This document shows, piece by piece, positions 25,519 to 34,295 of a stretch of 64,000 bases of DNA (within the stretch, counting starts at the first letter, position 1; each line of letters starts with the position of its first letter). Below the pieces are notes generated by a model, which saw nothing but the letters and a program-made list of their open reading frames with translations, was not told the DNA's origin and made no database searches. This stretch comes from an uncultured Flavobacterium sp. (GTDB lineage Bacteria > Bacteroidota > Bacteroidia > Flavobacteriales > Flavobacteriaceae), in NCBI RefSeq assembly GCF_963422545.1, contig NZ_OY730230.1, forward strand, positions 186,001-250,000. Direction: 5' to 3'. Made by a program: the position numbers and the translations under genes.

Positions 25519-27816
25519 ATGACTTTTTCAGAAGCAACTATTCAGGATTTAGTAAAAGAACATTACGGATTAATCGTAACCGTAAAAGCATTAAATGGAT
25601 ATGATGAATTGAATTTTCTTTTATCGAATGAGAAAAATGAAAAATACATTCTAAAAGTGTCCAATGAGAGTCATCCATTTCCTTTTTTAGAAGCGCAGAT
25701 AAATATTATTCAGCACCTTAAAAAAAGCAATATTTCTGATTGTTTTCAGCATTTTAGCATCAATAAACAAGGAGAAGAATTAACCAAAATAGTAAGAGAT
25801 TCTAAAATCTATTATATTAGAATTTTAAACTTTCTCGAAGGTACTTTTTGGGTTGATGTAGAAAATAAAACAAGCGAATTACATCATAATCTAGGAACTT
25901 TTTTAGGTAATATGGACAATGCGTTACAGGATTTTTCTCATCCCGCAATGCATCGCAGTTATACCTGGGATATTAGCCGTGCCAGTGAAGCAGGGGATAA
26001 CCTAAAATATATTTTAAATCACGAAAAAAGACGTATTGCAGGCTATTTTCTGTTACAGTTTGATACCGAAGTTTTGCCGCAAATTCATCGTTTAAGACAT
26101 GCATATGTGCATAACGATGCCAACGATTATAATGTATTAGTGCAAGAAAATCGCATAAGAGGTTTAATTGATTTTGGCGATATGGTTTATACCGCGCTTA
26201 TCAATAATTTGGCAATAGCCTGTACTTATGCAATGCTCGACGAAGAAGATCCGTTGGCGGTTGCTGCATCGATTGTTGCAGGATATCATAAAGCGTACGC
26301 ATTGACAGAACAAGAATTAGATTTATTACATTATTTAATTGCTGGAAGACTTTGTATAAGCGTGACACAATCTGCTTATAATGCATCATTAGACAGTAAC
26401 AACGAACATCATTTTATTACTGAAAAACCAGCTTGGGATTTGTTGTATAAACTAATTCAGATTAACCCAATTAAAGCTCAGGATGCTTTTAGAAAAGCGT
26501 GCGGTTTTACCGGATTAATCAATGAAGATGATTATAGTGATTTATTGGAAATTCGTAAAAAGAAAATTGGTCGAAATTTAAGTATTGGTTACAAAGACAA
26601 ACTAAAAATTGTCAAAGGAGCACTGCAATATTTGTACGATGATAAAGGGAGAACCTTTGTAGATTGCGTCAATAATCCTTCGCACGTGGGGCATTGTCAT
26701 CCGGTTGTAGTTCGAAAAATGCAAAAACAAATTGCAACTTTAAATACCAATACAAGATATTTGAATGACGCTATAACAGAATATGCCGAAAAATTAACAG
26801 CAACATTACCAGAGAAATTAAGCGTTTGCTATTTCGTAAATTCAGGAAGTGAAGCCAATGATTTAGCGATCAGAATGAGCCGTCATTATACCAACCAAAA
26901 AGATGTAATTGTACTCGATCATGCGTATCATGGAACATCAACTGTAGCAATGGAAATGAGTCCGTATAAATTTGACAGCAAAGGTGGTTCCGGTCAAATG
27001 CCTTGGATTCACAAAGCGATAAATCCGGATTTGTATCGTGGTCCGTATAAATATGGTGATGCAAAAGCCGGAGAAAAATATGCCGAAGATGTACAAAGAA
27101 TCATTGAAGATTTAAAGAAAGAAGACAAAGCACCAGCCGTATTTATCTGCGAAACCTTATTAGGAGTTGGAGGTCAGATTCCGTTACCGGAAAATTATCT
27201 AAAAACCGCTTACGAATATGTCAGAGCAGCCGGAGGTGTTTGTATTGCCGATGAGGTTCAGGTTGGTTTCGGGAGAATTGGAGATCATTTCTGGGGATTT
27301 GAATTGCAAAATGTAGTCCCTGATATTGTAGTTTTAGGAAAACCAATTGGTAACGGGCATCCGCTTGCGGCAGTAATTGTAACGGAAGAAATTGCAGATT
27401 CTTTCAATAACGGATTGGAATATTTTAACACTTTTGGCGGAAATCCTGTTTCTATGACAACAGGTTTAGCAGTTTTAGATGTTATTCAGGAAGAAGAAAT
27501 GCAACAGCACGCTTTAGAAGTTGGAAATCATTTAATGAACGGGCTTAAAGGTTTAATGGCAAAATACCCAATCATAAGTGACGTTCGCGGACATGGATTA
27601 TTCATTGGTGCCGAAATGGTTAAAGACAAAACAACAATGGAACCCGCAGTTCCAGAAATAGATATCGTAGTCGAAAAATTGAAGGCAAACGGATATTTAT
27701 TAAGTACCGATGGACCATTGCATAACGTATTAAAAATAAAACCACCAATGACTTTCAGTAAACAAAATGCTGACGAAATGGTGAAATTCCTAGATATCGC
27801 TTTAAGCGAATTGTAG
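25519..27816 (+). CDS. Fused hydroxylysine-kinase-like / class III aminotransferase-fold phospho-lyase
   Basis: A 765-residue fusion of two enzymes. Residues about 1-330 are an APH-fold kinase: LNGYDELNFLL at 26-36, VHNDANDYNVL (catalytic Asp200), IDFGDMVYT (Asp218 of the DFG-like motif). This pattern resembles human hydroxylysine kinase. Residues about 345-765 are a PLP-dependent class III aminotransferase fold: FVNSGSEANDLAIRMSR, ADEVQVGFGRIG and LGKPIGNGHPLAA (PLP lysine Lys608). 'GKPIGNGHP' is typical of the AGXT2L group, phospho-lyases acting on phosphoethanolamine or 5-phosphohydroxylysine. Prediction: 5-hydroxylysine is phosphorylated, then split to ammonia, phosphate and 2-aminoadipate semialdehyde. 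The ethanolamine-phosphate reading remains possible, but the neighbouring genes favour hydroxylysine. Confidence 0.8.
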   Translation: MTFSEATIQDLVKEHYGLIVTVKALNGYDELNFLLSNEKNEKYILKVSNESHPFPFLEAQINIIQHLKKSNISDCFQHFSINKQGEELTKIVRDSKIYYIRILNFLEGTFWVDVENKTSELHHNLGTFLGNMDNALQDFSHPAMHRSYTWDISRASEAGDNLKYILNHEKRRIAGYFLLQFDTEVLPQIHRLRHAYVHNDANDYNVLVQENRIRGLIDFGDMVYTALINNLAIACTYAMLDEEDPLAVAASIVAGYHKAYALTEQELDLLHYLIAGRLCISVTQSAYNASLDSNNEHHFITEKPAWDLLYKLIQINPIKAQDAFRKACGFTGLINEDDYSDLLEIRKKKIGRNLSIGYKDKLKIVKGALQYLYDDKGRTFVDCVNNPSHVGHCHPVVVRKMQKQIATLNTNTRYLNDAITEYAEKLTATLPEKLSVCYFVNSGSEANDLAIRMSRHYTNQKDVIVLDHAYHGTSTVAMEMSPYKFDSKGGSGQMPWIHKAINPDLYRGPYKYGDAKAGEKYAEDVQRIIEDLKKEDKAPAVFICETLLGVGGQIPLPENYLKTAYEYVRAAGGVCIADEVQVGFGRIGDHFWGFELQNVVPDIVVLGKPIGNGHPLAAVIVTEEIADSFNNGLEYFNTFGGNPVSMTTGLAVLDVIQEEEMQQHALEVGNHLMNGLKGLMAKYPIISDVRGHGLFIGAEMVKDKTTMEPAVPEIDIVVEKLKANGYLLSTDGPLHNVLKIKPPMTFSKQNADEMVKFLDIALSEL

Positions 27817-27884
27817 AAAAAAGTTTAACACATAATCTTGAAGTTTAATGGCATTAAGTGAAGCTTTTTGGATTATAAAATTAA

Positions 27885-27960
27885 TCTCGCAAAGACGCAA
27901 AGTCGCAAAGGTTTTGTCACTTCGATCGAAATGACAATATTGAGTTTAAGCTTTGGGTCT
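27885..27960. repeat. Short REP-like element before the dehydrogenase gene
   Basis: Contains TCGCAAAGACGCAAAGTCG and TTGTCACTTCGATCGAAATG, related to the 17083-17184 element but degenerate and shorter. No gene in 27817-28000. Confidence 0.6.
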
Positions 27961-28000
27961 TTATGCCTTTAAGGAAAGAATTACATAATAAAATATCAAA

Positions 28001-30952
28001 ATGAATAACAATAATATCCTTTCCAAGAGTTCTATTAATCTTGAAGGTTTAGAAAAGCAATTAGAGGGTAAATTATTTTACGATCACACGATGCGTTTGC
28101 TCTATGCAACAGATGCCAGCGCTTATAAAGAAATGCCTTTGGCGGTTGCGATTCCGAAAACGAAGGAAGATATTCAGAAAATTATAGCCTTTGCAAGAGA
28201 AAATAATAGCAGTGTGATTCCGCGTGCAGCCGGAACTTCGCTTGCGGGACAAGTAGTTGGAAACGGAATTATTGTTGATATTTCGCAAGAGTTCACGAAA
28301 ATTATCTCTGTAGATCAGGAAAATAAATCGGCTTGGGTAGAACCGGGTGTAATTCGTGATGAACTAAATCTTCATCTAAAACAATATAAACTCTTTTTTG
28401 GTCCCGAAACTTCTACCAGTAATCGCTGTATGATTGGCGGAATGGTTGGAAACAATGCTTGTGGCGCAAGATCTGTTATTTATGGATCTACGCGTGAACA
28501 TTTATTGGAAATAAAAGGTTTTCTTGCCGATGGCAATGAAGTTACTTTTGGTTCATTAACTAATGCTGAATTTGAAGACAAATGCAACGGAATCAATGTT
28601 GTGAGTCCGTTAGAGCAAACTATTTATGTTCAGGCAAAAGAAATATTATCTTCTGAAACAAACAGAACTTTATTCGAAGATAATTTTCCTAAGAAAACAA
28701 TTCCGAGGAGAAATACAGGTTATGCTTTGGATTTATTGGCAGATTCGATGCCTTTTGGAACTTTCGATGAAAAATTCAATTTCTGTAAATTAATTGCAGG
28801 ATCTGAGGGAACTTTGTTCTTTTCTACAGCTATAAAATTGAACTTGGTTGATGCATTAAAACCTTACGCAGCTTTGGTTTGTGTACATTTTGAAAGTATA
28901 AATGAATCGCTAAAAGCAAATATAGAAGCGTTAAAATTTAATCCGGATAGTGTTGAGTTAATTGATCATTATATTCTGGAATGTACCAAAGAAAATATCG
29001 AACAAAGCAAGAATCGTTTTTTTGTAAAAGGAGATCCTCAGGCAATTTTGGCGGTTGAATTTTTAAGAGATTCCCAAGAAGAAATTGATGCTGTTGCAAA
29101 AGAAATGGAAGCTTTGATGCGTTCTAAAAACTTGGGTTATCATTTCCCGATTGTTTATGGCGACGATACCAATAAAGTCTGGACATTAAGAAAAGCAGGC
29201 TTAGGTTTATTGTCGAATATTCCGGGTGATGCAAAAGCGGTTGCGGTAATCGAAGATACTGCCGTTGATGTTAATGATTTACCGGATTTTATCGAAGATT
29301 TTAATGCGATACTAAAAGAACGAAACTTAAACTGCGTGCATTATGCGCATGCGGCAACGGGAGAATTGCATTTGCGCCCGATTATAGATTTAAAAACTAA
29401 AGAAGGCACAGCAATTTTTAGAACTATTGCGACAGATATTGCACATTTAGTAAAAAAATATAAAGGTTCTTTGAGTGGAGAACATGGCGATGGAAGACTT
29501 CGAGGAGAATTTATTCCGTTGATGTTGGGCGAAGAAATCTATCAATTGTTTATTCAGGTAAAACAAGTTTGGGATCCTTGGGGAGTTTTTAATCCGGGCA
29601 AAATTGTGAATACGCCACCAATGGATTCGAGTTTGAGATATACGGCAGGTCAGGAAACACCAATGCCGGAAACGTATTTTGATTTCTCTGAACATAACGG
29701 GATCCTCCGTGCTGCCGAAATGTGCAACGGATCTGGAGATTGTAGAAAAACGGAGAAAAGCGGTGGTACAATGTGCCCAAGTTATATGGCAACGCGCGAT
29801 GAAAAACATACAACGCGTGCAAGAGCCAACATGTTGCGAGAAACTATTACAACTTCGAAAAAAGCGAATCGATTTGATGATGAAAATCTGCTTGATGTAC
29901 TTGATTTGTGTTTAAGCTGTAAAGGCTGTAAATCTGAATGTCCGTCGAATGTTGATATGGCAAAATTAAAAGCCGAAACATTACAACAATATCATGATAA
30001 AAATGGTGTAAAATTCCGTTCAAGATTGATTGGAAATACGCCAAAAATAAACAACTTGTTTGCTGCAATTCCCTGGATGTATAATTTATCTACAAAAGGT
30101 GTTTTGGGCAATGTTATTAAAAGAACAACCGGTTTTGCCACAGAAAGAAAACTGCCTTTGATGCACAAAATTACTTTTGCAAAATGGATGAAAAATTACA
30201 TTCAAGATGGTGATTTTGCAAATGGTGTAGTGTATTTGTACAATGATGAGTTTCTGAATTATTATGATGTCGAAATTGGTCAAACAGCTGTAAAACTCTT
30301 GAATGGTTTGGGATATCTGGTTGAAATTCCAAAAATTGGAATCAGCGGAAGAACGTATCTTTCGAAAGGAATGCTAAAAGAAGCAAGAGAAATTGCAGAA
30401 CAAAACACAAGAGATTTCGAAATTTCAATTCCGGAAAATGGAGTTTTAATCGGAATTGAACCTTCGGCGATATTGAGTTTTCGTGATGAATATCCTGATT
30501 TATGCCGTGGAGATTTAAAAGCAAAAGCCAAAACATTTGCAACTAGAAGCTTTTTAATCGAAGAGTTTTTAGCCAATGAATTAGAGGCTGGACGAATTTC
30601 AGCAAATAGTTTTACCGATAAAACGGAGAGAGTTCGAATGCACGGACATTGTTTTCAGAAAGCCTTGTCGTCATTGGTTCCGCTAAAGAAAATATTAATG
30701 TTGCCAAAGAATTATACCGTTCTCAATATTCCGAGTGGATGTTGTGGAATGGCGGGTTCATTTGGTTATGAAAAAGAGCATTATGATATTTCTATGAAAA
30801 TAGGAGAGTTGGTTTTATTTCCAACCATTCGTTCAGAAGAAGCTGCAACATTGATTTCGGCTTCAGGAACAAGCTGCAGACATCAAATTGCGGACGGTAC
30901 AGGTCGAAAAGCCCAACATCCGGTAGAAATACTTTACGACGCCTTGAAATAG
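28001..30952 (+). CDS. FAD/4Fe-4S oxidoreductase, D-2-hydroxyglutarate dehydrogenase-like (YdiJ type)
   Basis: A 983-residue fusion of three parts. The FAD-binding PCMH domain (about 45-270) has SSVIPRAAGTSLAGQVVGN, then a C-terminal FAD-oxidase part with GEHGDGRLRGEF (about 493-504). The 4Fe-4S part has CNGSGDCRKTEKSGGTMCP and CLSCKGCKSECPSNV. Two CCG-type cysteine-rich motifs end the protein (HGHCFQ and SGCCGMAGSFG). E. coli YdiJ has the same order and shows D-2-hydroxyglutarate dehydrogenase activity. Here it follows HglS, whose product is D-2-hydroxyglutarate, so conversion to 2-oxoglutarate is expected. D-lactate or glycolate cannot be excluded by sequence only. Confidence 0.85.
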   Translation: MNNNNILSKSSINLEGLEKQLEGKLFYDHTMRLLYATDASAYKEMPLAVAIPKTKEDIQKIIAFARENNSSVIPRAAGTSLAGQVVGNGIIVDISQEFTKIISVDQENKSAWVEPGVIRDELNLHLKQYKLFFGPETSTSNRCMIGGMVGNNACGARSVIYGSTREHLLEIKGFLADGNEVTFGSLTNAEFEDKCNGINVVSPLEQTIYVQAKEILSSETNRTLFEDNFPKKTIPRRNTGYALDLLADSMPFGTFDEKFNFCKLIAGSEGTLFFSTAIKLNLVDALKPYAALVCVHFESINESLKANIEALKFNPDSVELIDHYILECTKENIEQSKNRFFVKGDPQAILAVEFLRDSQEEIDAVAKEMEALMRSKNLGYHFPIVYGDDTNKVWTLRKAGLGLLSNIPGDAKAVAVIEDTAVDVNDLPDFIEDFNAILKERNLNCVHYAHAATGELHLRPIIDLKTKEGTAIFRTIATDIAHLVKKYKGSLSGEHGDGRLRGEFIPLMLGEEIYQLFIQVKQVWDPWGVFNPGKIVNTPPMDSSLRYTAGQETPMPETYFDFSEHNGILRAAEMCNGSGDCRKTEKSGGTMCPSYMATRDEKHTTRARANMLRETITTSKKANRFDDENLLDVLDLCLSCKGCKSECPSNVDMAKLKAETLQQYHDKNGVKFRSRLIGNTPKINNLFAAIPWMYNLSTKGVLGNVIKRTTGFATERKLPLMHKITFAKWMKNYIQDGDFANGVVYLYNDEFLNYYDVEIGQTAVKLLNGLGYLVEIPKIGISGRTYLSKGMLKEAREIAEQNTRDFEISIPENGVLIGIEPSAILSFRDEYPDLCRGDLKAKAKTFATRSFLIEEFLANELEAGRISANSFTDKTERVRMHGHCFQKALSSLVPLKKILMLPKNYTVLNIPSGCCGMAGSFGYEKEHYDISMKIGELVLFPTIRSEEAATLISASGTSCRHQIADGTGRKAQHPVEILYDALK

Positions 30953-30971
30953 GCTTTACTACTTAATATTT

Positions 30972-31008
30972 ATTGTCCTGTAAGGTTTTTTTAATCTTGC
31001 AGGACAAT
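30972..31008. terminator. Bidirectional hairpin between the FAD oxidoreductase and GlxA-type regulator
   Basis: Stem ATTGTCCTG / CAGGACAAT, extended by a pair of AAG/CTT bases, with an internal T run (GGTTTTTTTAATC). It lies between two convergent genes (stops at 30952 and 31012) and is related to the 18826-18916 palindrome. Confidence 0.55.
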
Positions 31009-31011
31009 TGT

Positions 31012-31998
31012 TTAAGCAATCAAGAGAACATCTTTATGGTATTTTCTTTTATATTCTAAAGGAGACATACCGGTAATTTTTCGAAACACTTCCCGAAATG
31101 CTTTTACATCAGAATAGCCAACATCATACATAACTTCATTAATTGTTTTGCGATTGCTTTCAAATGCTTTTTTTGCGGCTTCTATTTTGACTCTTTGTGA
31201 GTATTCAATTGGAGTATTTCCGGTAGCTTTTATAAATCTTCGATCAAAATTCCTTCTTCCAACATTAAATTTTGAGGATAATTCTCCAATAGATATTTTT
31301 TCGTCTAAATTCTTTTCGATGTATAATTGGGCAAGTTGCACCATTTCGTCATCATGTTTCTTTTGACCTGTAAAAATGGCAAATTGAGACTGCGTATTTC
31401 GGTTCATTTCTATCTGGAAAACTTTAGAACAATAAATAGCTGTATTTCTATCATAATATTTCTCAATCAAATAAATCATTAAATTAAGAAATGAATATGC
31501 TCCGCCATTTGTATAAATTCCTTTTTCATCAGTAATCAATTCATCAATCTGTAAATTGACTTTTGGAAACATTGATCTAAAATTTTCTGTTACAGACCAA
31601 TGTGTAGAACAGCTTTTTCCGTCTAACAATCCAGATGCTGCAAGAACAAATGCTCCCGTGCAAATGGTGGCAATTTCGGCACCGTTTCTGTATTGTTTTT
31701 CTAACCACGGCAATAACGGCTCATTATCTTTTAATGCAAGATTATAATTATGATTTAATGAAGGTATAATTATAAGATCAGTTTTAGTAACGGCCGAGAT
31801 GTTAAGATGTGGTCTTACGGTAAATAATCCATCATTGAAATCTACTTTTTCAGAAATGCCGGCTAATTGTATGGTAAACAGCTCTTTTTTGCCATTTGCC
31901 TTATTATAGCCATTTGCTTTATTAAAGATTTCGTAAGCACCTGTAATGCTCGGAAGATTATTATCTCCATTTGGAACTATAATGGTAAGATGTTTCAT
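31012..31998 (-). CDS. GlxA-family transcriptional regulator (DJ-1/PfpI plus AraC HTH)
   Basis: A 328-residue protein. The N-terminal about 190 residues have a DJ-1/PfpI (class I glutamine amidotransferase-like) fold with an ATICTGAFVLAASGLL nucleophile-elbow motif (Cys near residue 114). The C-terminal about 100 residues are an AraC HTH: ISIGELSSKFNVGRRNFDRR and GYSDVKAFREVFRKITGMSP. Usual length for the family. Divergent from the EthD gene at 32155, so it probably controls that small operon. Effector ligand unknown. Confidence 0.88.
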   Translation of the reverse strand: MKHLTIIVPNGDNNLPSITGAYEIFNKANGYNKANGKKELFTIQLAGISEKVDFNDGLFTVRPHLNISAVTKTDLIIIPSLNHNYNLALKDNEPLLPWLEKQYRNGAEIATICTGAFVLAASGLLDGKSCSTHWSVTENFRSMFPKVNLQIDELITDEKGIYTNGGAYSFLNLMIYLIEKYYDRNTAIYCSKVFQIEMNRNTQSQFAIFTGQKKHDDEMVQLAQLYIEKNLDEKISIGELSSKFNVGRRNFDRRFIKATGNTPIEYSQRVKIEAAKKAFESNRKTINEVMYDVGYSDVKAFREVFRKITGMSPLEYKRKYHKDVLLIA

Positions 31999-32154
31999 CG
32001 CTTTTTTTTATAAGTAAAGATAAGAAATGTTTTTGTCCAAAACTACCCCGTACAATGTCTGATTAACACCCTGTTAGTATCAATATTAGATGATAATTTT
32101 ACAGTACTAAATTCAAACAGAGCTATTTATGAATATTTTAAACAAAAAGGCACC

Positions 32155-32466
32155 ATGGCAAAAATGACGGTGATTTACACCACACCAAAAGATAAAGAAT
32201 TTTTTGAAAAACATTATTTCGAAGTACATGTTCCGATGGCAAAACAATTACCCGGATTATTAAAATATGAAATCAATGATGGTCCGGTTATTTCGCTTAC
32301 AGGACATAATGATATTTATCGAGTAGCCAATTTGTATTTTGACTCACTTGAAATAATGATGGAATCTTTTAAGTCAGATATAGGACAGCAATGTGCAGTT
32401 GACAGAAGGATTTTTGCAAGCGACGATATGGTTCAGATTTATATATACGATTCAAAAAATACCTGA
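32155..32466 (+). CDS. EthD-family protein
   Basis: A 103-residue EthD/ferredoxin-like fold protein, with HYFEVHVPMAKQLPGL near 22-37, which is the EthD hallmark 'H....H.p.a..lpgl'. A second in-frame ATG two codons later could also start it. First gene after the divergent GlxA regulator; the enzyme role is unknown, and EthD proteins act as small accessory or isomerase-like enzymes in several degradation pathways. Confidence 0.8.
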   Translation: MAKMTVIYTTPKDKEFFEKHYFEVHVPMAKQLPGLLKYEINDGPVISLTGHNDIYRVANLYFDSLEIMMESFKSDIGQQCAVDRRIFASDDMVQIYIYDSKNT

Positions 32467-32518
32467 TATACAAACAAAAAACAATTATAAATTTTACAAC
32501 TATTAAAAACCTAAAAAA

Positions 32519-33022
32519 ATGACAACAGTAACAACAACAGTGACGCCAAAATTATTCGTTAAAATGGTATTGGACAGATGGTATGCATCTATAACTAATT
32601 GTGACGTATTACTTAATTCTTTAAGTGATGAAGCTTTGCAAAAAGAAATTTCTCCGGGAAGAAACAGAGGTATTTATTTGCTTGGACATCTTATTGCAGT
32701 TCATGATGATATGCTGGTTCTAATGGATATGGGCGAAAAACTATATCCTGAATTAAATGAGCCATTTATAAAATTTCCGGATAAAGCAGTAGAAAAATTA
32801 CCAACAGTATCAGAGTTGAGAACTTTCTGGACTAAACAATCTGAGGCGATAAAACAAAAATTTGAGAATCTGAAACCAGAAGAATGGTTCGAAAAACATA
32901 CAGCCGTAAGTGCCGAAGATTTTGAGAAAGAGCCACATCGCAATAAATTGAATATAGTGATAACAAGAACTTCTCATTTGCAATACCACTTAGGGCAAAT
33001 GCAATTACTTAAAAATAAATAA
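32519..33022 (+). CDS. DinB-family protein
   Basis: A 167-residue four-helix DinB/YfiT-like protein. It keeps the metal-type histidines: GIYLLGHLIAVHDDML around residues 47-62 and TSHLQYHLGQM near the end. Such proteins often act as thiol-dependent transferases or have unknown function. It is one base-pair short of overlapping the next gene (stop 33022, start 33024), so both are co-transcribed. Confidence 0.82.
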   Translation: MTTVTTTVTPKLFVKMVLDRWYASITNCDVLLNSLSDEALQKEISPGRNRGIYLLGHLIAVHDDMLVLMDMGEKLYPELNEPFIKFPDKAVEKLPTVSELRTFWTKQSEAIKQKFENLKPEEWFEKHTAVSAEDFEKEPHRNKLNIVITRTSHLQYHLGQMQLLKNK

Positions 33023-33023
33023 A

Positions 33024-33464
33024 ATGGCAACATCAAATTTTACTACAACAATTTTAGTTGATAATTCTAAAGAAGAAGCTTTTAATGCCATCAATGACGT
33101 TTGCGGTTGGTGGCAGGGTGAAGTAGAAGGAAGTACAGATAAGCTAAATGACGAATTTAGCTATAACGTACCGGGAATTCATTTTTCGAAACAAAAAATA
33201 GTAGAGATTATCCCAAACGAAAAAATTGAATGGCTTGTCACAGACAGTAAATTAAGTTTTGTGAAAAACCAAACAGAATGGACGGGAACAAAAATTGTAT
33301 TCGAAATCTCAGATGTAAACAACAAAACACAAGTTCGTTTTAGTCATTTGGGTTTAGTTCCTGAATTTGAATGTTATGGTGACTGCTCAAATGCGTGGGG
33401 AAAACTGATACAAGAAAGCTTGCTTAGTTTAATAACTACAGGAAAAGGAGTGAATGTTTTTTGA
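33024..33464 (+). CDS. SRPBCC (AHSA1-like) domain protein
   Basis: A 146-residue START-like protein: FTTTILVDNSKEEAFNAIND at the start, WWQGEVEGS near 30, VEIIPNEKIEWLVTDS around 60-75, TQVRFSHLGLVP near 108-119. The pattern matches the AHSA1/SRPBCC family. No signal peptide. Last gene of the EthD-DinB-SRPBCC set; binding partner unknown. Confidence 0.82.
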   Translation: MATSNFTTTILVDNSKEEAFNAINDVCGWWQGEVEGSTDKLNDEFSYNVPGIHFSKQKIVEIIPNEKIEWLVTDSKLSFVKNQTEWTGTKIVFEISDVNNKTQVRFSHLGLVPEFECYGDCSNAWGKLIQESLLSLITTGKGVNVF

Positions 33465-33533
33465 TAAAAAGGCGCCTTTATTATGCTGCTAAATGAATTT
33501 AAGTACTTGATTTAATGGAGATTTATATTTGTA

Positions 33534-33541
33534 TTTGGAAG
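33534..33541 (+). promoter_or_regulatory. Possible -7 element of the Crp-type regulator gene
   Basis: TATATTTG matches TAnnTTTG and lies about 89 bases before the regulator start. No clear -33 partner was found at the ideal distance, so the assignment is weak. Confidence 0.3.
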
Positions 33542-33629
33542 ATTTGGCTAATCCGAAAAATGAACTTATTTTAGTGCTAAATTTCCTGCACGACAAATAA
33601 TCCGAATAGCTAATATAAAGTATAAAAAG

Positions 33630-34208
33630 TTGAACGAGACCTCTGAATTTCACATCTTTTATAAACATATTGCAAACTTTTCTTCTATCACAGAAGAAGA
33701 GTTTGGCAATATAATTTCTTATTTCTCAAAAATTACCTTCAAAAAAGGGGAGAAGCTTGTAAAACTGGGCGAAAAAGCCAACCACACTTATTGGATTTCT
33801 AATGGTCTCGCCGTGTCTAATTATATAGATAATTTTGGCAAAGAACACATTATGCAGTTTGCCAATGAAGGCTGCTGGATTACAGACCAACAGGCTTTTT
33901 ATAACCAAACAACTGCTATTTTTGATATCGTTTGTCTGGAACAAACTGAAGCAATCTCCATTTCATTCGAGAATAGGGAAAAACTATGTGCAGCCGTTCC
34001 GAAGATGGAGAATTTTTTTCGCAGAAAAGCCAACGACAGTTTTGTAAAACAACAAAAACGGTTACTCACTTATATGACCAACGATGCTACTGAGCGTTTT
34101 AATCTCTTACTCAAAGAATACCCAGACTTGATACAAAGAATTTCTAAAAGAAAATTAGCTGCTTATCTGGGCGTATCAAGGGAGACACTGAGCCGTTTGA
34201 AAAAATAA
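33630..34208 (+). CDS. Crp/Fnr-type regulator with TTG start
   Basis: A 192-residue cyclic-nucleotide-binding-fold regulator. The N-terminal cupin-like part has ITFKKGEKLVKLGEKANHTYW near 34-54, and the C-terminal part has RISKRKLAAYLGVSRETLSRL, a Crp-type HTH. There is no in-frame ATG near the start, so the TTG at 33630 is used. This family is very common in Bacteroidota and often controls a neighbouring gene. Followed by an NTF2-like lipoprotein, which may be its target. Confidence 0.82.
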   Translation: MNETSEFHIFYKHIANFSSITEEEFGNIISYFSKITFKKGEKLVKLGEKANHTYWISNGLAVSNYIDNFGKEHIMQFANEGCWITDQQAFYNQTTAIFDIVCLEQTEAISISFENREKLCAAVPKMENFFRRKANDSFVKQQKRLLTYMTNDATERFNLLLKEYPDLIQRISKRKLAAYLGVSRETLSRLKK

Positions 34209-34295
34209 TTACCTCTTTAAAAAAAAGTGACTTACATCACCACTTCTTTGTCTGCATAAGCTGAATTTTGTACTGTAACATTAACAATAATTATT

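Noticed and set aside
25519..27816. Antibiotic resistance phosphotransferase
   Set aside because: The APH fold alone might suggest this, but the fusion to an AGXT2L-like lyase and the context indicate metabolic kinase function.
29447..29915. Several frames inside the FAD oxidoreductase gene
   Set aside because: Both strands are covered by shadows around the cysteine-rich part; the main gene explains the region.
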